From NCBI GenBank assembly GCA_964501265.1, contig CAZCSK010000035.1:1-25654 (forward strand): a stretch of 25,654 nt of DNA, read 5' to 3'. Shown one piece after another: positions 5,855 to 13,495 of the stretch (position 1 is the first letter of the stretch; each line of letters starts with the position of its first letter). The stretch is from CAZCSK01 sp964501265. Lineage in GTDB: Bacteria > Actinomycetota > CADDZG01 > JAHWKV01. Below the pieces are notes generated by a model. It ran no database searches and was not told where the DNA came from. It saw nothing but the letters and a program-made list of their open reading frames with translations. A program made the translations under genes and the position numbers.

Positions 5855-5931
5855 TTGATTTCGGGGGGTTCGCAGCTTCTGGCGCGCGCGGGTCCGTACT
5901 TAGGGGGCTGCTACCCCCCCGAGCCCCCCGC
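5855..5931. repeat. 77-bp palindromic repeat, copy 2
   Basis: This second tandem copy is nearly identical to copy 1. Its outer arms CGGGGGGTTC (5862-5871) and GAGCCCCCCG (5921-5930) pair over 10 bp, and GCAGC pairs with GCTGC inside. The copy runs into the 3' end of the minus-strand gene at 5911-6174 and supplies its last residues and stop codon. Confidence 0.75.
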
Positions 5932-6174
5932 TTTGCGCCAACAGGGGTTGTGATAGTGGCGGCGGCCCTCAGGGTCGTCAGCCTTGTACGCCACCACGTG
6001 GATCGTGCCCGGCTCGATCCACCCTTCGCACCAGGGGCAGCGATAGCGCTTTGACTCGGTCACTGAACTTCGAACCACGAAGTCATCTGTTTGTGCCCAT
6101 GCGGGTCCGATGATGCGCTTGCTCAGTTCCTCGGCCGTAGGCGGCGGCCGCCGGAGCCGGTTGCGACGGCCCAT
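5911..6174 (-). CDS. Small actinobacterial zinc-binding protein of unknown function
   Basis: The 87-residue product has a basic, Pro-rich N-terminus and a core RYRCPWCEGWIEPGTIHVV followed by RRHYHNPCWRKA. CPWC and the HYHNPCW segment provide cysteines and histidines for one zinc site. Similar short proteins, often labelled hypothetical ATP/GTP-binding protein, are widespread in Actinobacteria; I know of no established function. It starts 5 nt after the PIG-L gene stop, so it is third in the thyX operon. The last residues (AGGSGG) and the stop codon are encoded by repeat copy 2, so the natural C-terminus may have been altered by repeat insertion. Confidence 0.75.
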   Translation of the reverse strand: MGRRNRLRRPPPTAEELSKRIIGPAWAQTDDFVVRSSVTESKRYRCPWCEGWIEPGTIHVVAYKADDPEGRRHYHNPCWRKAGGSGG

Positions 6175-6179
6175 GGTCC

Positions 6180-6944
6180 CTACTTCGGCGGTGTTGAAGG
6201 CATCGTCGAAGACGGGGGGTTCGGGGGCGTGTGGAAGATAAAGGACGTATAACCTTCGGCGTAAGTCATTTTTTGCCCCGACGCGTCCGCAATCGCCGAA
6301 CCCATCTCCTTCATCCGGCCCGCCATGTCGGCCGAAAACTCAGGCGTCTGCGTGGAGTGCACCATTACTGCCTCAATCTTTTTGTCAATGTGGTCGGTGA
6401 TGTCGACAAAGTAGTTTGAACTCGGCGAAAAACCCAGCAGCGCTGCCTTCAGCTCGTGGGGCTCGAACCCCTTGTCGTAAAGTTCCTGTCGGTAAATGGG
6501 AAGCGTGGCCGCGCCGGGATTGACCGCGGCGCAAAACGCCGCACCGACAGCCCTGTGATCAGGATGATTGATGTATCGCGGCGGGAAATGATAAAGCGAG
6601 GGATCGGGCCCGATGACGACATCGGGCTTGAACCGCCGGATTTCACGGATCATATCGCGCCGCAACTCATGTGAGTCCTCAACGTAGCAATCTTCGTATC
6701 CAAGGAAGACGATCTCGGATGCGCCGGTAATTGCCGCCGCTTGTCGCTGCTCCTTTTGCCGGGATTCGATCAGGTCGTCACGCTTGATCGACGGGTCATT
6801 AGACCCGTGCGAGCCGTTGGTCACGACAACGAGTGCGACCTGTTTTCCTTCCGATGCCCACTTGGCCGTCGAGCCTCCGGCCATGAACTCCCCGTCATCT
6901 GGATGAGCGAAAAAGATCATCACCTTGTCGAATTCAAAATCCAT
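6180..6944 (-). CDS. PIG-L family deacetylase (LmbE-like)
   Basis: This 254-residue protein has the LmbE/PIG-L zinc motif AHPDDGE at residues 13-19 (H14, D17 and the base D16) and the second ligand motif NHPDH (H127, H130). The family removes N-acetyl groups from amino sugars; actinobacterial members include MshB and Mca of mycothiol metabolism and many glycan or natural-product enzymes. The exact substrate is not evident. The C-terminus has a Pro/Ser/Thr-rich tail (TPPNPPSSTMPSTPPK). Its ATG overlaps the thyX stop by one base (TGATG), which indicates translational coupling in one operon. Confidence 0.9.
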   Translation of the reverse strand: MDFEFDKVMIFFAHPDDGEFMAGGSTAKWASEGKQVALVVVTNGSHGSNDPSIKRDDLIESRQKEQRQAAAITGASEIVFLGYEDCYVEDSHELRRDMIREIRRFKPDVVIGPDPSLYHFPPRYINHPDHRAVGAAFCAAVNPGAATLPIYRQELYDKGFEPHELKAALLGFSPSSNYFVDITDHIDKKIEAVMVHSTQTPEFSADMAGRMKEMGSAIADASGQKMTYAEGYTSFIFHTPPNPPSSTMPSTPPK

Positions 6945-7636
6945 CAGGGCGCTACTCTTCCAAACTCGACAAAGGCTTGATGGGTTGCAGGCATAGCCTC
7001 AGCGAAAAACTCTTCTACAGCCGCGCCGTACTGGCGGATTTCCCACATGGCTGCCTCAGCATTTCTCAGTGAGATGAAGTTCATGAGGGCGCGAGCGTTG
7101 ACCGTCCAATAGAACTCGGTGTAAAGGCTGACCGGCAACACGAGTCGGGCCAGCTCTTTGGCGACTTTCGCTTCGAGCAATTCCTGGTAAAGGTTCCAGG
7201 CGTCCTGATATTGCTTGCGCATGAGGTCTTGTACACGCGCCGCGGTGTCTTTATCGAGCGACTCGAACCGGTATGCGCCCGGTTTGCCAACCTGGGAACG
7301 AACCTGATCCGCCGCCGGGACGTAGAAATCGTCGATCGCCTCTGAATAGCGCAGGCTGTGTTCGTTGAAACTGCTCCATCGATGACGCATCCACTCGCGC
7401 GCCACCGCAATCGGACAACGGATGTGAAATCGAAATAAGTTGTGCTCGAAGGGCGAGGCATGCTTCTCGCGCATGAGGAAACGGATGAGGCCCTCGTCTT
7501 TGGAATCCATCTCTTCCTTGATTTGCAGGAAAGAGACTCGGGCACCATTCACCACGGAAAGATCGGTGGCCTCAGCGGCGTCCAGGCGCACAAAACCATG
7601 GTCTAAGACGTCGATTCGGTCTCCCACGGCAGGCAT
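6944..7636 (-). CDS. thyX: FAD-dependent thymidylate synthase ThyX
   Basis: The 230-residue protein has the ThyX motif RHRWSSFNEHSLRYS at residues 84-98, the RHRxxSxNExSxRYS signature that binds FAD and dUMP. HASPFEHNLFRFHIRCPIA upstream and LARLVLPVSLYTEFYWTVN downstream are further conserved segments. It methylates dUMP to dTMP using methylene-tetrahydrofolate and NADPH. ATG 7636 lies 6 nt after TAAGAT on the minus strand, so its mRNA is probably leaderless. It is the first gene of a three-gene operon with the PIG-L deacetylase and a small zinc protein. Repeat copy 3 occupies the region where a -35 box would be. Confidence 0.96.
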   Translation of the reverse strand: MPAVGDRIDVLDHGFVRLDAAEATDLSVVNGARVSFLQIKEEMDSKDEGLIRFLMREKHASPFEHNLFRFHIRCPIAVAREWMRHRWSSFNEHSLRYSEAIDDFYVPAADQVRSQVGKPGAYRFESLDKDTAARVQDLMRKQYQDAWNLYQELLEAKVAKELARLVLPVSLYTEFYWTVNARALMNFISLRNAEAAMWEIRQYGAAVEEFFAEAMPATHQAFVEFGRVAP

Positions 7637-7642
7637 GGCCGC

Positions 7643-7648
7643 ATCTTA
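7643..7648 (-). promoter_or_regulatory. -10 box of thyX, leaderless start
   Basis: The minus strand reads TAAGAT, then 6 nt (GCGGCC), then ATG 7636. The -35 position falls within repeat copy 3 (7653-7729) and shows no TTGACA-like sequence. Confidence 0.5.
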
Positions 7649-7652
7649 CTAC

Positions 7653-7729
7653 TTGACTTCGGGGGGTTCGCAGCTTCTGGCGCGCGCAAGTTATGCCTCT
7701 GGGCCGCTGCTACCCCCCCGAACCCCCCG
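7653..7729. repeat. 77-bp palindromic repeat, copy 3 (diverged)
   Basis: It shares TTCGGGGGGTTCGCAGCTTC, TGGCGCGCGC and GCTGCTACCCCCCCGA with copies 1 and 2 but differs in the middle (AAGTTATGCCTCTGGGCC). The arms still pair (GGGGGGTTCG with CGAACCCCCC, fully complementary, so the changes look compensatory). It lies between the divergent thyX and L,D-transpeptidase genes. Confidence 0.7.
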
Positions 7730-7759
7730 TGACATAGGGGGGAAAATCGGCGACACTTG

Positions 7760-8689
7760 ATGGAAATGAAAAGTCCTGCCATCCTCCTCGCCGTTTTGGG
7801 TTTGTTTGTCGCGGCCGCTCCCGGCGGGGCCGCCACCCGGGGCATCGATGTCCAAGTACCCACCATGTCATTTGTGGTGGCCTCAGCGCTCGTCGACGAC
7901 GAGCCCATCAAGCGGCCGGAGCCCTCGATCGTCGTAAAGCCTGCGCCTCCCTTTGACCCGACCCCTCGGATCGGCTCCCGTGGGCCGGAGGTGCTTGCAA
8001 TCGAGGAGCGGCTGGCGGCCCTTCATTACATGGCGGGCAAGGCCGACGGAGTTTTCGACAAGTCGACCTCGCACGGGGTGATCGCCTTTCAGAAAGTCGA
8101 AGGGCTGGGACGAACCGGAAGGGGCGACGGGCCAACTCTGGCCCGGCTGGCATCAGCCGGCATCCCCACGCCGCGGTACGCGACTCCCCCCGATCACCTC
8201 GAGATCGACATCGCCCGGCAGGTCGTCTTCGTTGTGCGAGGAGGAGCGGTCGCGTGGGTGTTACCTACGTCCACCGGTTCCAACAAGATGTTCACAAACC
8301 AGGGATACACCCGGCGGGCCATCACACCCAATGGTACCTTCAAGATCACCCGCAAGATAAATGCGATGCGGATCTCTCCCCTCGGCGAACTCTACAAACC
8401 CTCGTATTTCAACGGTGGAATTGCATTTCACGGCAATGGGTCGGTTCCGATCTATCCAGCATCGCATGGGTGCGTGAGGCTTCCGATGGCCTTTGCCGAC
8501 TGGTTCTTCTCAAACTCCCCGGTCGGCATGATGGTTTACGCGTACGGGGGGCCGAACGGTCCCAACCCGCAGCCTTTCATCGACGACCAGCCGCCCCCCT
8601 CGCCGAGCCCGAGTCCAAGCCCGAGTCCGTCGCCGAGCCCAAGCCCGTTACCGACATCGACACCTAGCGTCAGCCAAACCGCCACCTAG
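7760..8689 (+). CDS. L,D-transpeptidase (YkuD) with N-terminal peptidoglycan-binding domain
   Basis: The 309-residue secreted protein has a signal peptide (SPAILLAVLGLFVAAAPGGA). A PG_binding_1 domain follows at roughly 70-125 (GSRGPEVLAIEERLAALHY, DGVFDKSTSHGVIAFQK), then the YkuD catalytic domain at about 145-260. Catalytic residues are visible: H224 in FHGNG and H236/C238 in SHGCVRLP. It makes 3-3 cross-links or attaches proteins to peptidoglycan. The C-terminus is a low-complexity Ser-Pro run encoded by a hexamer-like DNA repeat, probably a flexible or wall-spanning tail. TTG 7757, ATG 7760 and ATG 7766 are possible starts; no convincing ribosome binding site decides between them. Confidence 0.92.
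   Translation: MEMKSPAILLAVLGLFVAAAPGGAATRGIDVQVPTMSFVVASALVDDEPIKRPEPSIVVKPAPPFDPTPRIGSRGPEVLAIEERLAALHYMAGKADGVFDKSTSHGVIAFQKVEGLGRTGRGDGPTLARLASAGIPTPRYATPPDHLEIDIARQVVFVVRGGAVAWVLPTSTGSNKMFTNQGYTRRAITPNGTFKITRKINAMRISPLGELYKPSYFNGGIAFHGNGSVPIYPASHGCVRLPMAFADWFFSNSPVGMMVYAYGGPNGPNPQPFIDDQPPPSPSPSPSPSPSPSPSPLPTSTPSVSQTAT
8594..8650 (+). repeat. Coding microsatellite for a (Ser-Pro)n tail
   Basis: Units such as CCGAGCCCGAGT, CCAAGCCCGAGT and CCGTCGCCGAGC repeat imperfectly, encoding alternating Pro and Ser. Length variation by slippage is possible and would lengthen or shorten the tail of the transpeptidase. Confidence 0.6.
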
Positions 8690-8712
8690 CCTTCAATTCT
8701 GGGTGTCCGGGC

Positions 8713-8801
8713 AAAAAAAGTGCACCGAGTGACTTCCGGGCCGAAGCCCTTCAACCACTCGGTGCAAGAGTCACTGTAGAGGGCTTCCTCCCATCGGTCA
8801 A
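8713..8801 (-). ncRNA. Compact promoter-hairpin-terminator unit, possible ~53-nt RNA
   Basis: On the minus strand TTGACC (8801-8796), a 17-nt spacer and TACAGT (8778-8773) make a good housekeeping promoter. The predicted start, about 7-8 nt downstream (8766-8765), is the edge of a hairpin with a perfect 10-bp stem (GCACCGAGTG, 8765-8756, with CACTCGGTGC, 8731-8722). Within it GGGC-CGAA-GCCC folds as an apical stem. AC and seven T (8719-8713) follow directly. The transcript would be little more than the hairpin. The plus strand lacks a T-run here, so this is not an ordinary terminator for the transpeptidase gene. Some flanking bases (AGTGACT with AGTCACT) could form an alternative helix. Confidence 0.45.
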
Positions 8802-8819
8802 TACCTTTCTCAAAGTTTT

Positions 8820-8847
8820 TTCGCGACCTATAAAATTTATTCGCGAC
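8820..8847 (+). promoter_or_regulatory. Promoter of the M20 peptidase with paired TTCGCGAC repeats
   Basis: TATAAAAT (8829-8836) is a strong -10 candidate. It lies between two exact TTCGCGAC direct repeats (8820-8827 and 8840-8847) spaced 20 bp apart, about two helical turns. The second copy covers the expected transcription start. This layout suits a regulator binding as a dimer on one DNA face; the regulator is unknown. Confidence 0.45.
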
Positions 8848-8894
8848 AAAGCGTCGACATAGAATGATCCTTCCAAACACTTGGGAGGCCAAAT

Positions 8895-10211
8895 TTGAAC
8901 CAAGCTCTGCTCGACGAACTCAACCAACTTCTTCGTTTTCCCTCAGTCTCGACCGGCGAGGCCAACGTAAACGGCCTTCGCGACGCTGCGGCCTGGATCA
9001 ATGAATACATCAATGCGCACGGGGGCAAAAGCGAAGTAGTAGAAACGAAACGTAACCCATTGGTGGTGGGTGACTTTGCCTCGGCAAATCCCGATTCTCC
9101 GACCGTGCTGATCTACGGCCACTACGACGTCCAGGCCACCGGCAATGCAGACGCATGGATCACCCCGCCCTTTGAACCCACCGTCCGAGACGGGCGCCTG
9201 TTCGCCAGGGGGGCGTCCGACAACAAGGGCAACTTCTGGCCGCTTATGCACGTCGCCGCGCAAATGGCGACGGCCGGAGAACTGCCGGTTAACATCCGCG
9301 TGCTCGTGGAAGGAGAGGAGGAAGTAGGAAGCGCCTCCGCGATCGAATGGATTCTTCAAAGCCTGCCGGACGCCGACTGCTGCATCATCTTCGACTCTGG
9401 CAGCCCCAATCAGAAGATCCCGGCGATCACTCTCGGGACTCGGGGGATGATCCAAGCAAAGATCAAAGTGACTACGGGTGCGCGCGACCTTCACTCCGGT
9501 ATTTACGGCGGGAGCGTATTCAACGCCAATCATGTTCTGACAGCAATGCTTGCGGCTGTCCTGCCCGGTCCGGACGGAATCTTGCGCGACGAGTTGCGCG
9601 CCGGGATTACCCCGATCCCCGAAAAAGAGAGGGAAGTCTGGAAGATTCTGCCGCGAGCGAAGGACCTCTTCGCTGCTGCGGGGGCCCGGCCGCTGACCGA
9701 GCGCTCTGAAGAAACCTATTACGCGCAGAATTGGGGGGACACATCGCTCGAAATCAACAGCGTCTCGGGCGGAGAGCCGAGAACGGTTATCCCCGCCACT
9801 GCGAAAGCACATGTGACGATGCGGCTTGCTCCTGGCCAGGATCAAGGAACAATCGTTCCTGAACTAACGCGCCTACTTCGCGCCGCGGCTCCAGCCGCGG
9901 TTGATGTCGAAATCGAAACCGAGGGAGTAGACGCGGCCGCGTTCGACTCAGAGGACCCCGCCCTCGTTATAGCTCGCAAAGCATTCGAGAAAGTCTGCGG
10001 GACCGAGCCCCTGCTTATCCGGCTCGGAGCCACACTTCCGCTTCTCGCGCCCCTCGCTTCTAGGGGGGTCCCCACGATTCTCGCCGGTTTTGCAGTCGAG
10101 GACGACGCATTTCACGCGCCAAATGAAAGCTACCGCCTCGAGGCGCTCGAGTTGGGAGCCGCGACGGCACGCGAGCTCTACGTGGGTCTGGCTGAACTAC
10201 CGGTCAAGTAA
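8895..10211 (+). CDS. M20 family metallopeptidase (dipeptidase-like)
   Basis: The 438-residue protein has the M20 metal site: H76 and D78 in GHYDV, bridging D109 in GASDNKG, the acidic EGEEEVGS (140-146) with catalytic Glu and a ligand, D167 in IFDSGSP, and the late His in FHAPNESY. H200 in RDLHSG marks the dimerisation (lid) domain. The family includes CNDP-type dipeptidases and succinyl-diaminopimelate desuccinylase; the GHYDVQ and DNKG forms are nearest the dipeptidase branch. The start is TTG 8895, backed by GGGAGG (8883-8888) 6 nt upstream. It is followed after 36 nt by an M14 peptidase, so the two probably form a peptide-degradation operon, cytoplasmic because neither has a signal peptide. 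Confidence 0.93.
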   Translation: MNQALLDELNQLLRFPSVSTGEANVNGLRDAAAWINEYINAHGGKSEVVETKRNPLVVGDFASANPDSPTVLIYGHYDVQATGNADAWITPPFEPTVRDGRLFARGASDNKGNFWPLMHVAAQMATAGELPVNIRVLVEGEEEVGSASAIEWILQSLPDADCCIIFDSGSPNQKIPAITLGTRGMIQAKIKVTTGARDLHSGIYGGSVFNANHVLTAMLAAVLPGPDGILRDELRAGITPIPEKEREVWKILPRAKDLFAAAGARPLTERSEETYYAQNWGDTSLEINSVSGGEPRTVIPATAKAHVTMRLAPGQDQGTIVPELTRLLRAAAPAAVDVEIETEGVDAAAFDSEDPALVIARKAFEKVCGTEPLLIRLGATLPLLAPLASRGVPTILAGFAVEDDAFHAPNESYRLEALELGAATARELYVGLAELPVK

Positions 10212-10247
10212 ACTTCGCCTTTCCTTCACCACAAGGAGACACAAAAC

Positions 10248-11936
10248 ATGCCCAAGGTTCGATTCGACAAGTTTTATCGCTACGATGAACTCACAAAAAT
10301 ACTCAGAGCATGGGCGAAGGAAAAGCCCGGCCTGTTCAAACTTTCGAGCATCGGCAAATCGTATGAAGGTCGCGACATATGGCTTGCGTCCATCACGAAC
10401 AACAAGACTGGCCCGGACAAAGAAAAACCCGCCTTCTGGCTCGAAGCAAACATCCACGCCGGCGAAGTGACGACGTGCACGGCCGCGCTCCATCTGATCG
10501 ACAAACTGCTCACGCAATATTCCAAAGACGAGAAGGTCACCCGGGTCTTGGACACACGAGCCTTCTACGTCGTCCCGCGCCTTAATCCTGATGGTGCCGA
10601 GTGGGCGCTTTCAAACCCCCCAAAGCTCATCCGCTCGAGCACGCGTCCCTATCCGTCGGAGGAGGAAGCCGATGGACTTCACCGCGAAGATGTCGACAAA
10701 GACGGGCGCATCCTCACGATGCGTATGCAAGACGCTAACGGGCCCTGGAAGGTGTATCCGAAAGACAAGCGTTTAATGATCCGGCGCGAACCCGACGACG
10801 GTCCCAACGACGGCCCCTATTACCGCTTGCTTCCCGAGGGAGGCATTCGCAACTACGACGGAGTGACCATCAAGATTGCCAAGCCCCTGCAGGGCCTCGA
10901 CATCAATCGCAACTTTCCTGCGGATTGGGCGCCCGAGGGCGAACAGTCAGGTGCAGGGCCCTATCCCACATCGGAACCGGAGATTCGTGCTGAGGTGCAG
11001 GCAATCACCGACCGCCCCAACGTCACCGGTTTTATGAGTTACCACACCCACAGCGGTGTGCACTTAAGACCCTACTCAGGCTACGACGACAAGAAGTTCC
11101 CGGTGTCTGACCTCCGCGCCTTCAAATGGCTCGGTGAAAAGGCCACAGAGATCACCGGGTACCCGACGGTATCCGTCTTTCACGAGTTCAGGTACCACCC
11201 CAAACAGGAGATCAAGGGAGTATCCGCCGACTGGATATACGACCACCTCGGTGTGTTCGCCTGGGTAACGGAGTTCTGGGCCCCCCTTCGCCAAGCCGGA
11301 ATCACCGACTACAAGTTCATCGATTGGTACCTGGATCATCCCCTCGAGGACGAACTAAAGGTGTTGGAGTGGAACGATAAGAAACTCAAAGGGAAGGGGT
11401 TCGTGCGGTGGTACAAGTTCGACCACCCTCAGCTGGGCAAGGTGGAACTCGGGGGCTGGGACATGATGAACATGTGGGCCAATCCGCCCTTGCAGTTCTT
11501 GGAGAAGGAGATCGCCCCGCACGCTGACTTTCTCATCACCCACCTTCTCGGCTCCCCCAAGCTGGAGATACATTCACTCGACGTCGAAGCGGTGGGGACC
11601 AGGAATTTTCTGGTGCGCTTGGTCTTAATCAACACCGGGTGGCTCCCCACGAACCTGACGCAAAAGGCCTTGGACAGAAAAATCGTTCGTCAAATTCAGG
11701 TGGAGTTAACCCTGCCCAAGGGAGCTCGTTTGGTTAGTGGCGAGGAGAAGGTCGAAGCAGGGCAATTGACGGGCCGGTTCGACAAGCGGACCTCTATGGG
11801 ATGGGGGTCGCCGGATGCCACAACGGACCGCGTGAAAATCGAGTGGGTCATCGAAGCTCCAAAGGGCGGGACACTCAAGATAGAGGCCCATCATCAGCGG
11901 GCCGGCGTTGTTCGCGCTAAAACAGTTCTCAAATAG
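10248..11936 (+). CDS. M14 family zinc carboxypeptidase
   Basis: The 562-residue protein has an N-terminal M14 catalytic domain of roughly 360 residues. Zinc ligands are H70 and E73 in NIHAGE and a His in SYHTHSG (266/268). RLNPDGAE (111-118), DINRNF (substrate-binding N220/R221) and catalytic E342 in VTEFWAP are in order. The remaining 200 residues look like a beta-rich accessory domain (VRLVLINTGWLP, IQVELTLPKGARLV). There is no signal peptide. The start is secured by AAGGAG 10 nt before ATG 10248. It lies downstream of the M20 peptidase and upstream of a ruined S9 peptidase gene, so the locus is a peptidase cluster. Confidence 0.93.
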   Translation: MPKVRFDKFYRYDELTKILRAWAKEKPGLFKLSSIGKSYEGRDIWLASITNNKTGPDKEKPAFWLEANIHAGEVTTCTAALHLIDKLLTQYSKDEKVTRVLDTRAFYVVPRLNPDGAEWALSNPPKLIRSSTRPYPSEEEADGLHREDVDKDGRILTMRMQDANGPWKVYPKDKRLMIRREPDDGPNDGPYYRLLPEGGIRNYDGVTIKIAKPLQGLDINRNFPADWAPEGEQSGAGPYPTSEPEIRAEVQAITDRPNVTGFMSYHTHSGVHLRPYSGYDDKKFPVSDLRAFKWLGEKATEITGYPTVSVFHEFRYHPKQEIKGVSADWIYDHLGVFAWVTEFWAPLRQAGITDYKFIDWYLDHPLEDELKVLEWNDKKLKGKGFVRWYKFDHPQLGKVELGGWDMMNMWANPPLQFLEKEIAPHADFLITHLLGSPKLEIHSLDVEAVGTRNFLVRLVLINTGWLPTNLTQKALDRKIVRQIQVELTLPKGARLVSGEEKVEAGQLTGRFDKRTSMGWGSPDATTDRVKIEWVIEAPKGGTLKIEAHHQRAGVVRAKTVLK

Positions 11937-11954
11937 ATCCTAGGAGGTAACGAA

Positions 11955-12478
11955 ATGGCTCTTCCCGACTTAATACCAATAGAAGTTCTGCTCGGCAATC
12001 CCGAGAAAACCCGAAGAAGGTGGCTATCTATGGAGGTTCATATGGGGGGTATGCCGCGCTGGTGGGGGCCACTTTCACTCCGGATGTTTTCTGCTGTGCG
12101 GTGGATATCGTCGGACCCAGCAACCTCATAACGCTGCTCGATTCCATTCCGCCCTATTGGATTGCGATACGAGCGACCTTTGAAAAGAGGCTGGGCAGCA
12201 CCACGACAGACGCTGAATTTCTGAAGTCACGATCTCCTTTGTTCAAGGTGGACCAGATCAAGATCCCGATGTTGGTCGCTCAGGGAGCAAACGACCCGCG
12301 CGTAACGCAAATCGAAGCCGAGCAGATCGTGGCAGCGATGAAGGAAAGGGGTATTGATCACGAGTACGTCCTCTTCGAGGATGAAGGTCACGGATTCGCC
12401 AAACCCGAGAACCGAATTCGTTTCTACGAGGTAGCCGAGAAATTCCTAGCCAAACACCTGGGCGGCCGCAAAGACTGA
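11955..12478 (+). pseudogene. S9 prolyl-oligopeptidase remnant with large internal deletion
   Basis: AGGAGG (11942-11947) and ATG 11955 begin an N-terminus (MALPDLIPIEVLLGNPEKTR) of the kind seen in S9 peptidases. About 57 nt later the sequence jumps into the last part of the catalytic domain in another frame. The original frame ends at TAA 12129-12131 after 58 codons. The other frame (from GTG 12020, 152 codons) carries the whole catalytic triad: Ser in YGGSYGGY (S7), Asp in QGANDPRV (D92) and His in DEGHGF (H124). The beta-propeller and the first half of the hydrolase fold are gone, probably more than 1 kb. CCCGA at the junction may be the microhomology. The remaining domain is unlikely to fold or work. 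An assembly artefact is the alternative. Confidence 0.8.
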
Positions 12479-12481
12479 TAC

Positions 12482-13354
12482 CTACTGGGCCTCGGCCAGG
12501 CGTCCGGCTCCGGATTCGGTGTCTAGAAACTTTCGGCCGTCCTCGTAACCGGCCTTCATAAGGCGCTGCGTGTGCTCGAGACTCGTAAATGGAATATGGC
12601 CGACTTGAACTGCCGGGAACTCGTGGATGGTCGCCTGAGCGCGGTACTTTTCCAAGTCCCGTCGATACCTTTGCGCCCGGGCGAGAACGAGTCCTTGCAT
12701 CATAAAGTCGTGCGGCCTGTTGAGCGCCCTTCCCTGCCCCGCCGAGTTCACATTCAGCACATGAATGTACTTCGCGCCGAGTTCGATGGCCCGGGAAACC
12801 GGAACATTGTTCGCAACTCCCCCGTCGATGTAGGTCCTTCCGCTAATCTCGACGGGGGGAAATACGCCTGGCATTGCCGCCGATGCCAGAAGCGGATCCA
12901 TCAACTCCCCGGAAGAAAACCACGTCTCGTCTCCACTCGCAAGATCGGTGGCCACGACGTGCAAGGGTACGGTGAGTTCCTCGAAAGCAAGAGGAAGGGC
13001 GGACGCGATGATTCTTCTTAAACCCGCGCTGGAGTAAACGTGCGAACCGCGCCTCACAGCGTGCATCATCGTCTCGAACCGGCCACCGGGGAACATGTCG
13101 TCCTTACGCATCCGAAGCCATACTTCCGTCAGAGCGTGCGCTCCCCGTTCCGTGGGGTCGTTCGCGATGAGAGATGCATTTAACGCGCCGACCGAAGCCC
13201 CAATCATGAGATCCGGCACGATCCCAAAATCTAATAGAGCTCGCAAGAATCCAACCTGAATTGCACCGAAAGGGCCGCCCCCCGAAAGGACGAACGCGAC
13301 CGAGCCGCGTTTGCGCGTTAGCCGGTCTCGCAAATGGTTAAATCGCTGAGGCAA
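12482..13354 (-). CDS. Patatin-like phospholipase
   Basis: The 290-residue protein has the patatin features: GGGPFGAIQVG (oxyanion hole, 25-35), GASVG with nucleophile S54, and DGG with catalytic D177. The middle contains VVATDLASGDETWF, also typical of RssA/YchK-like bacterial patatins. These are Ser-Asp dyad lipid acyl hydrolases. There is no signal peptide, so it is probably cytoplasmic or membrane-associated. The start is TTG 13354 with GAGAGGGG 4 nt upstream. It converges with the broken S9 gene, with only 3 bases between their stops. Confidence 0.92.
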   Translation of the reverse strand: MPQRFNHLRDRLTRKRGSVAFVLSGGGPFGAIQVGFLRALLDFGIVPDLMIGASVGALNASLIANDPTERGAHALTEVWLRMRKDDMFPGGRFETMMHAVRRGSHVYSSAGLRRIIASALPLAFEELTVPLHVVATDLASGDETWFSSGELMDPLLASAAMPGVFPPVEISGRTYIDGGVANNVPVSRAIELGAKYIHVLNVNSAGQGRALNRPHDFMMQGLVLARAQRYRRDLEKYRAQATIHEFPAVQVGHIPFTSLEHTQRLMKAGYEDGRKFLDTESGAGRLAEAQ

Positions 13355-13495
13355 TCGACCCCTCTCTATAACACCGATCCGTCAGTCAAGGGTAACGGCA
13401 ACCAGGGGTCAAACGGGTGCATTGCCCTGAAAGAGGCTTGCGTTCTTGTTGGCGCGCTGGAGTCTTTGCCGTTGCGCGCCGGAATGCTCGAATTT

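Noticed and set aside
5778..5931. Tandem 77-bp units as a CRISPR array
   Set aside because: The two copies abut with no spacers, a third diverged copy is isolated, and there are no cas genes.
8686..8892. 68-codon minus-strand frame between the transpeptidase and M20 peptidase genes
   Set aside because: It runs through the hairpin, T-run and both promoters, has no RBS and no recognisable similarity.
12020..12478. A genuine compact serine hydrolase of 152 residues
   Set aside because: The triad is complete, but the first half of the alpha/beta-hydrolase sheet is missing and a typical S9 N-terminus with RBS sits just upstream out of frame, so a deletion remnant is the simpler reading.
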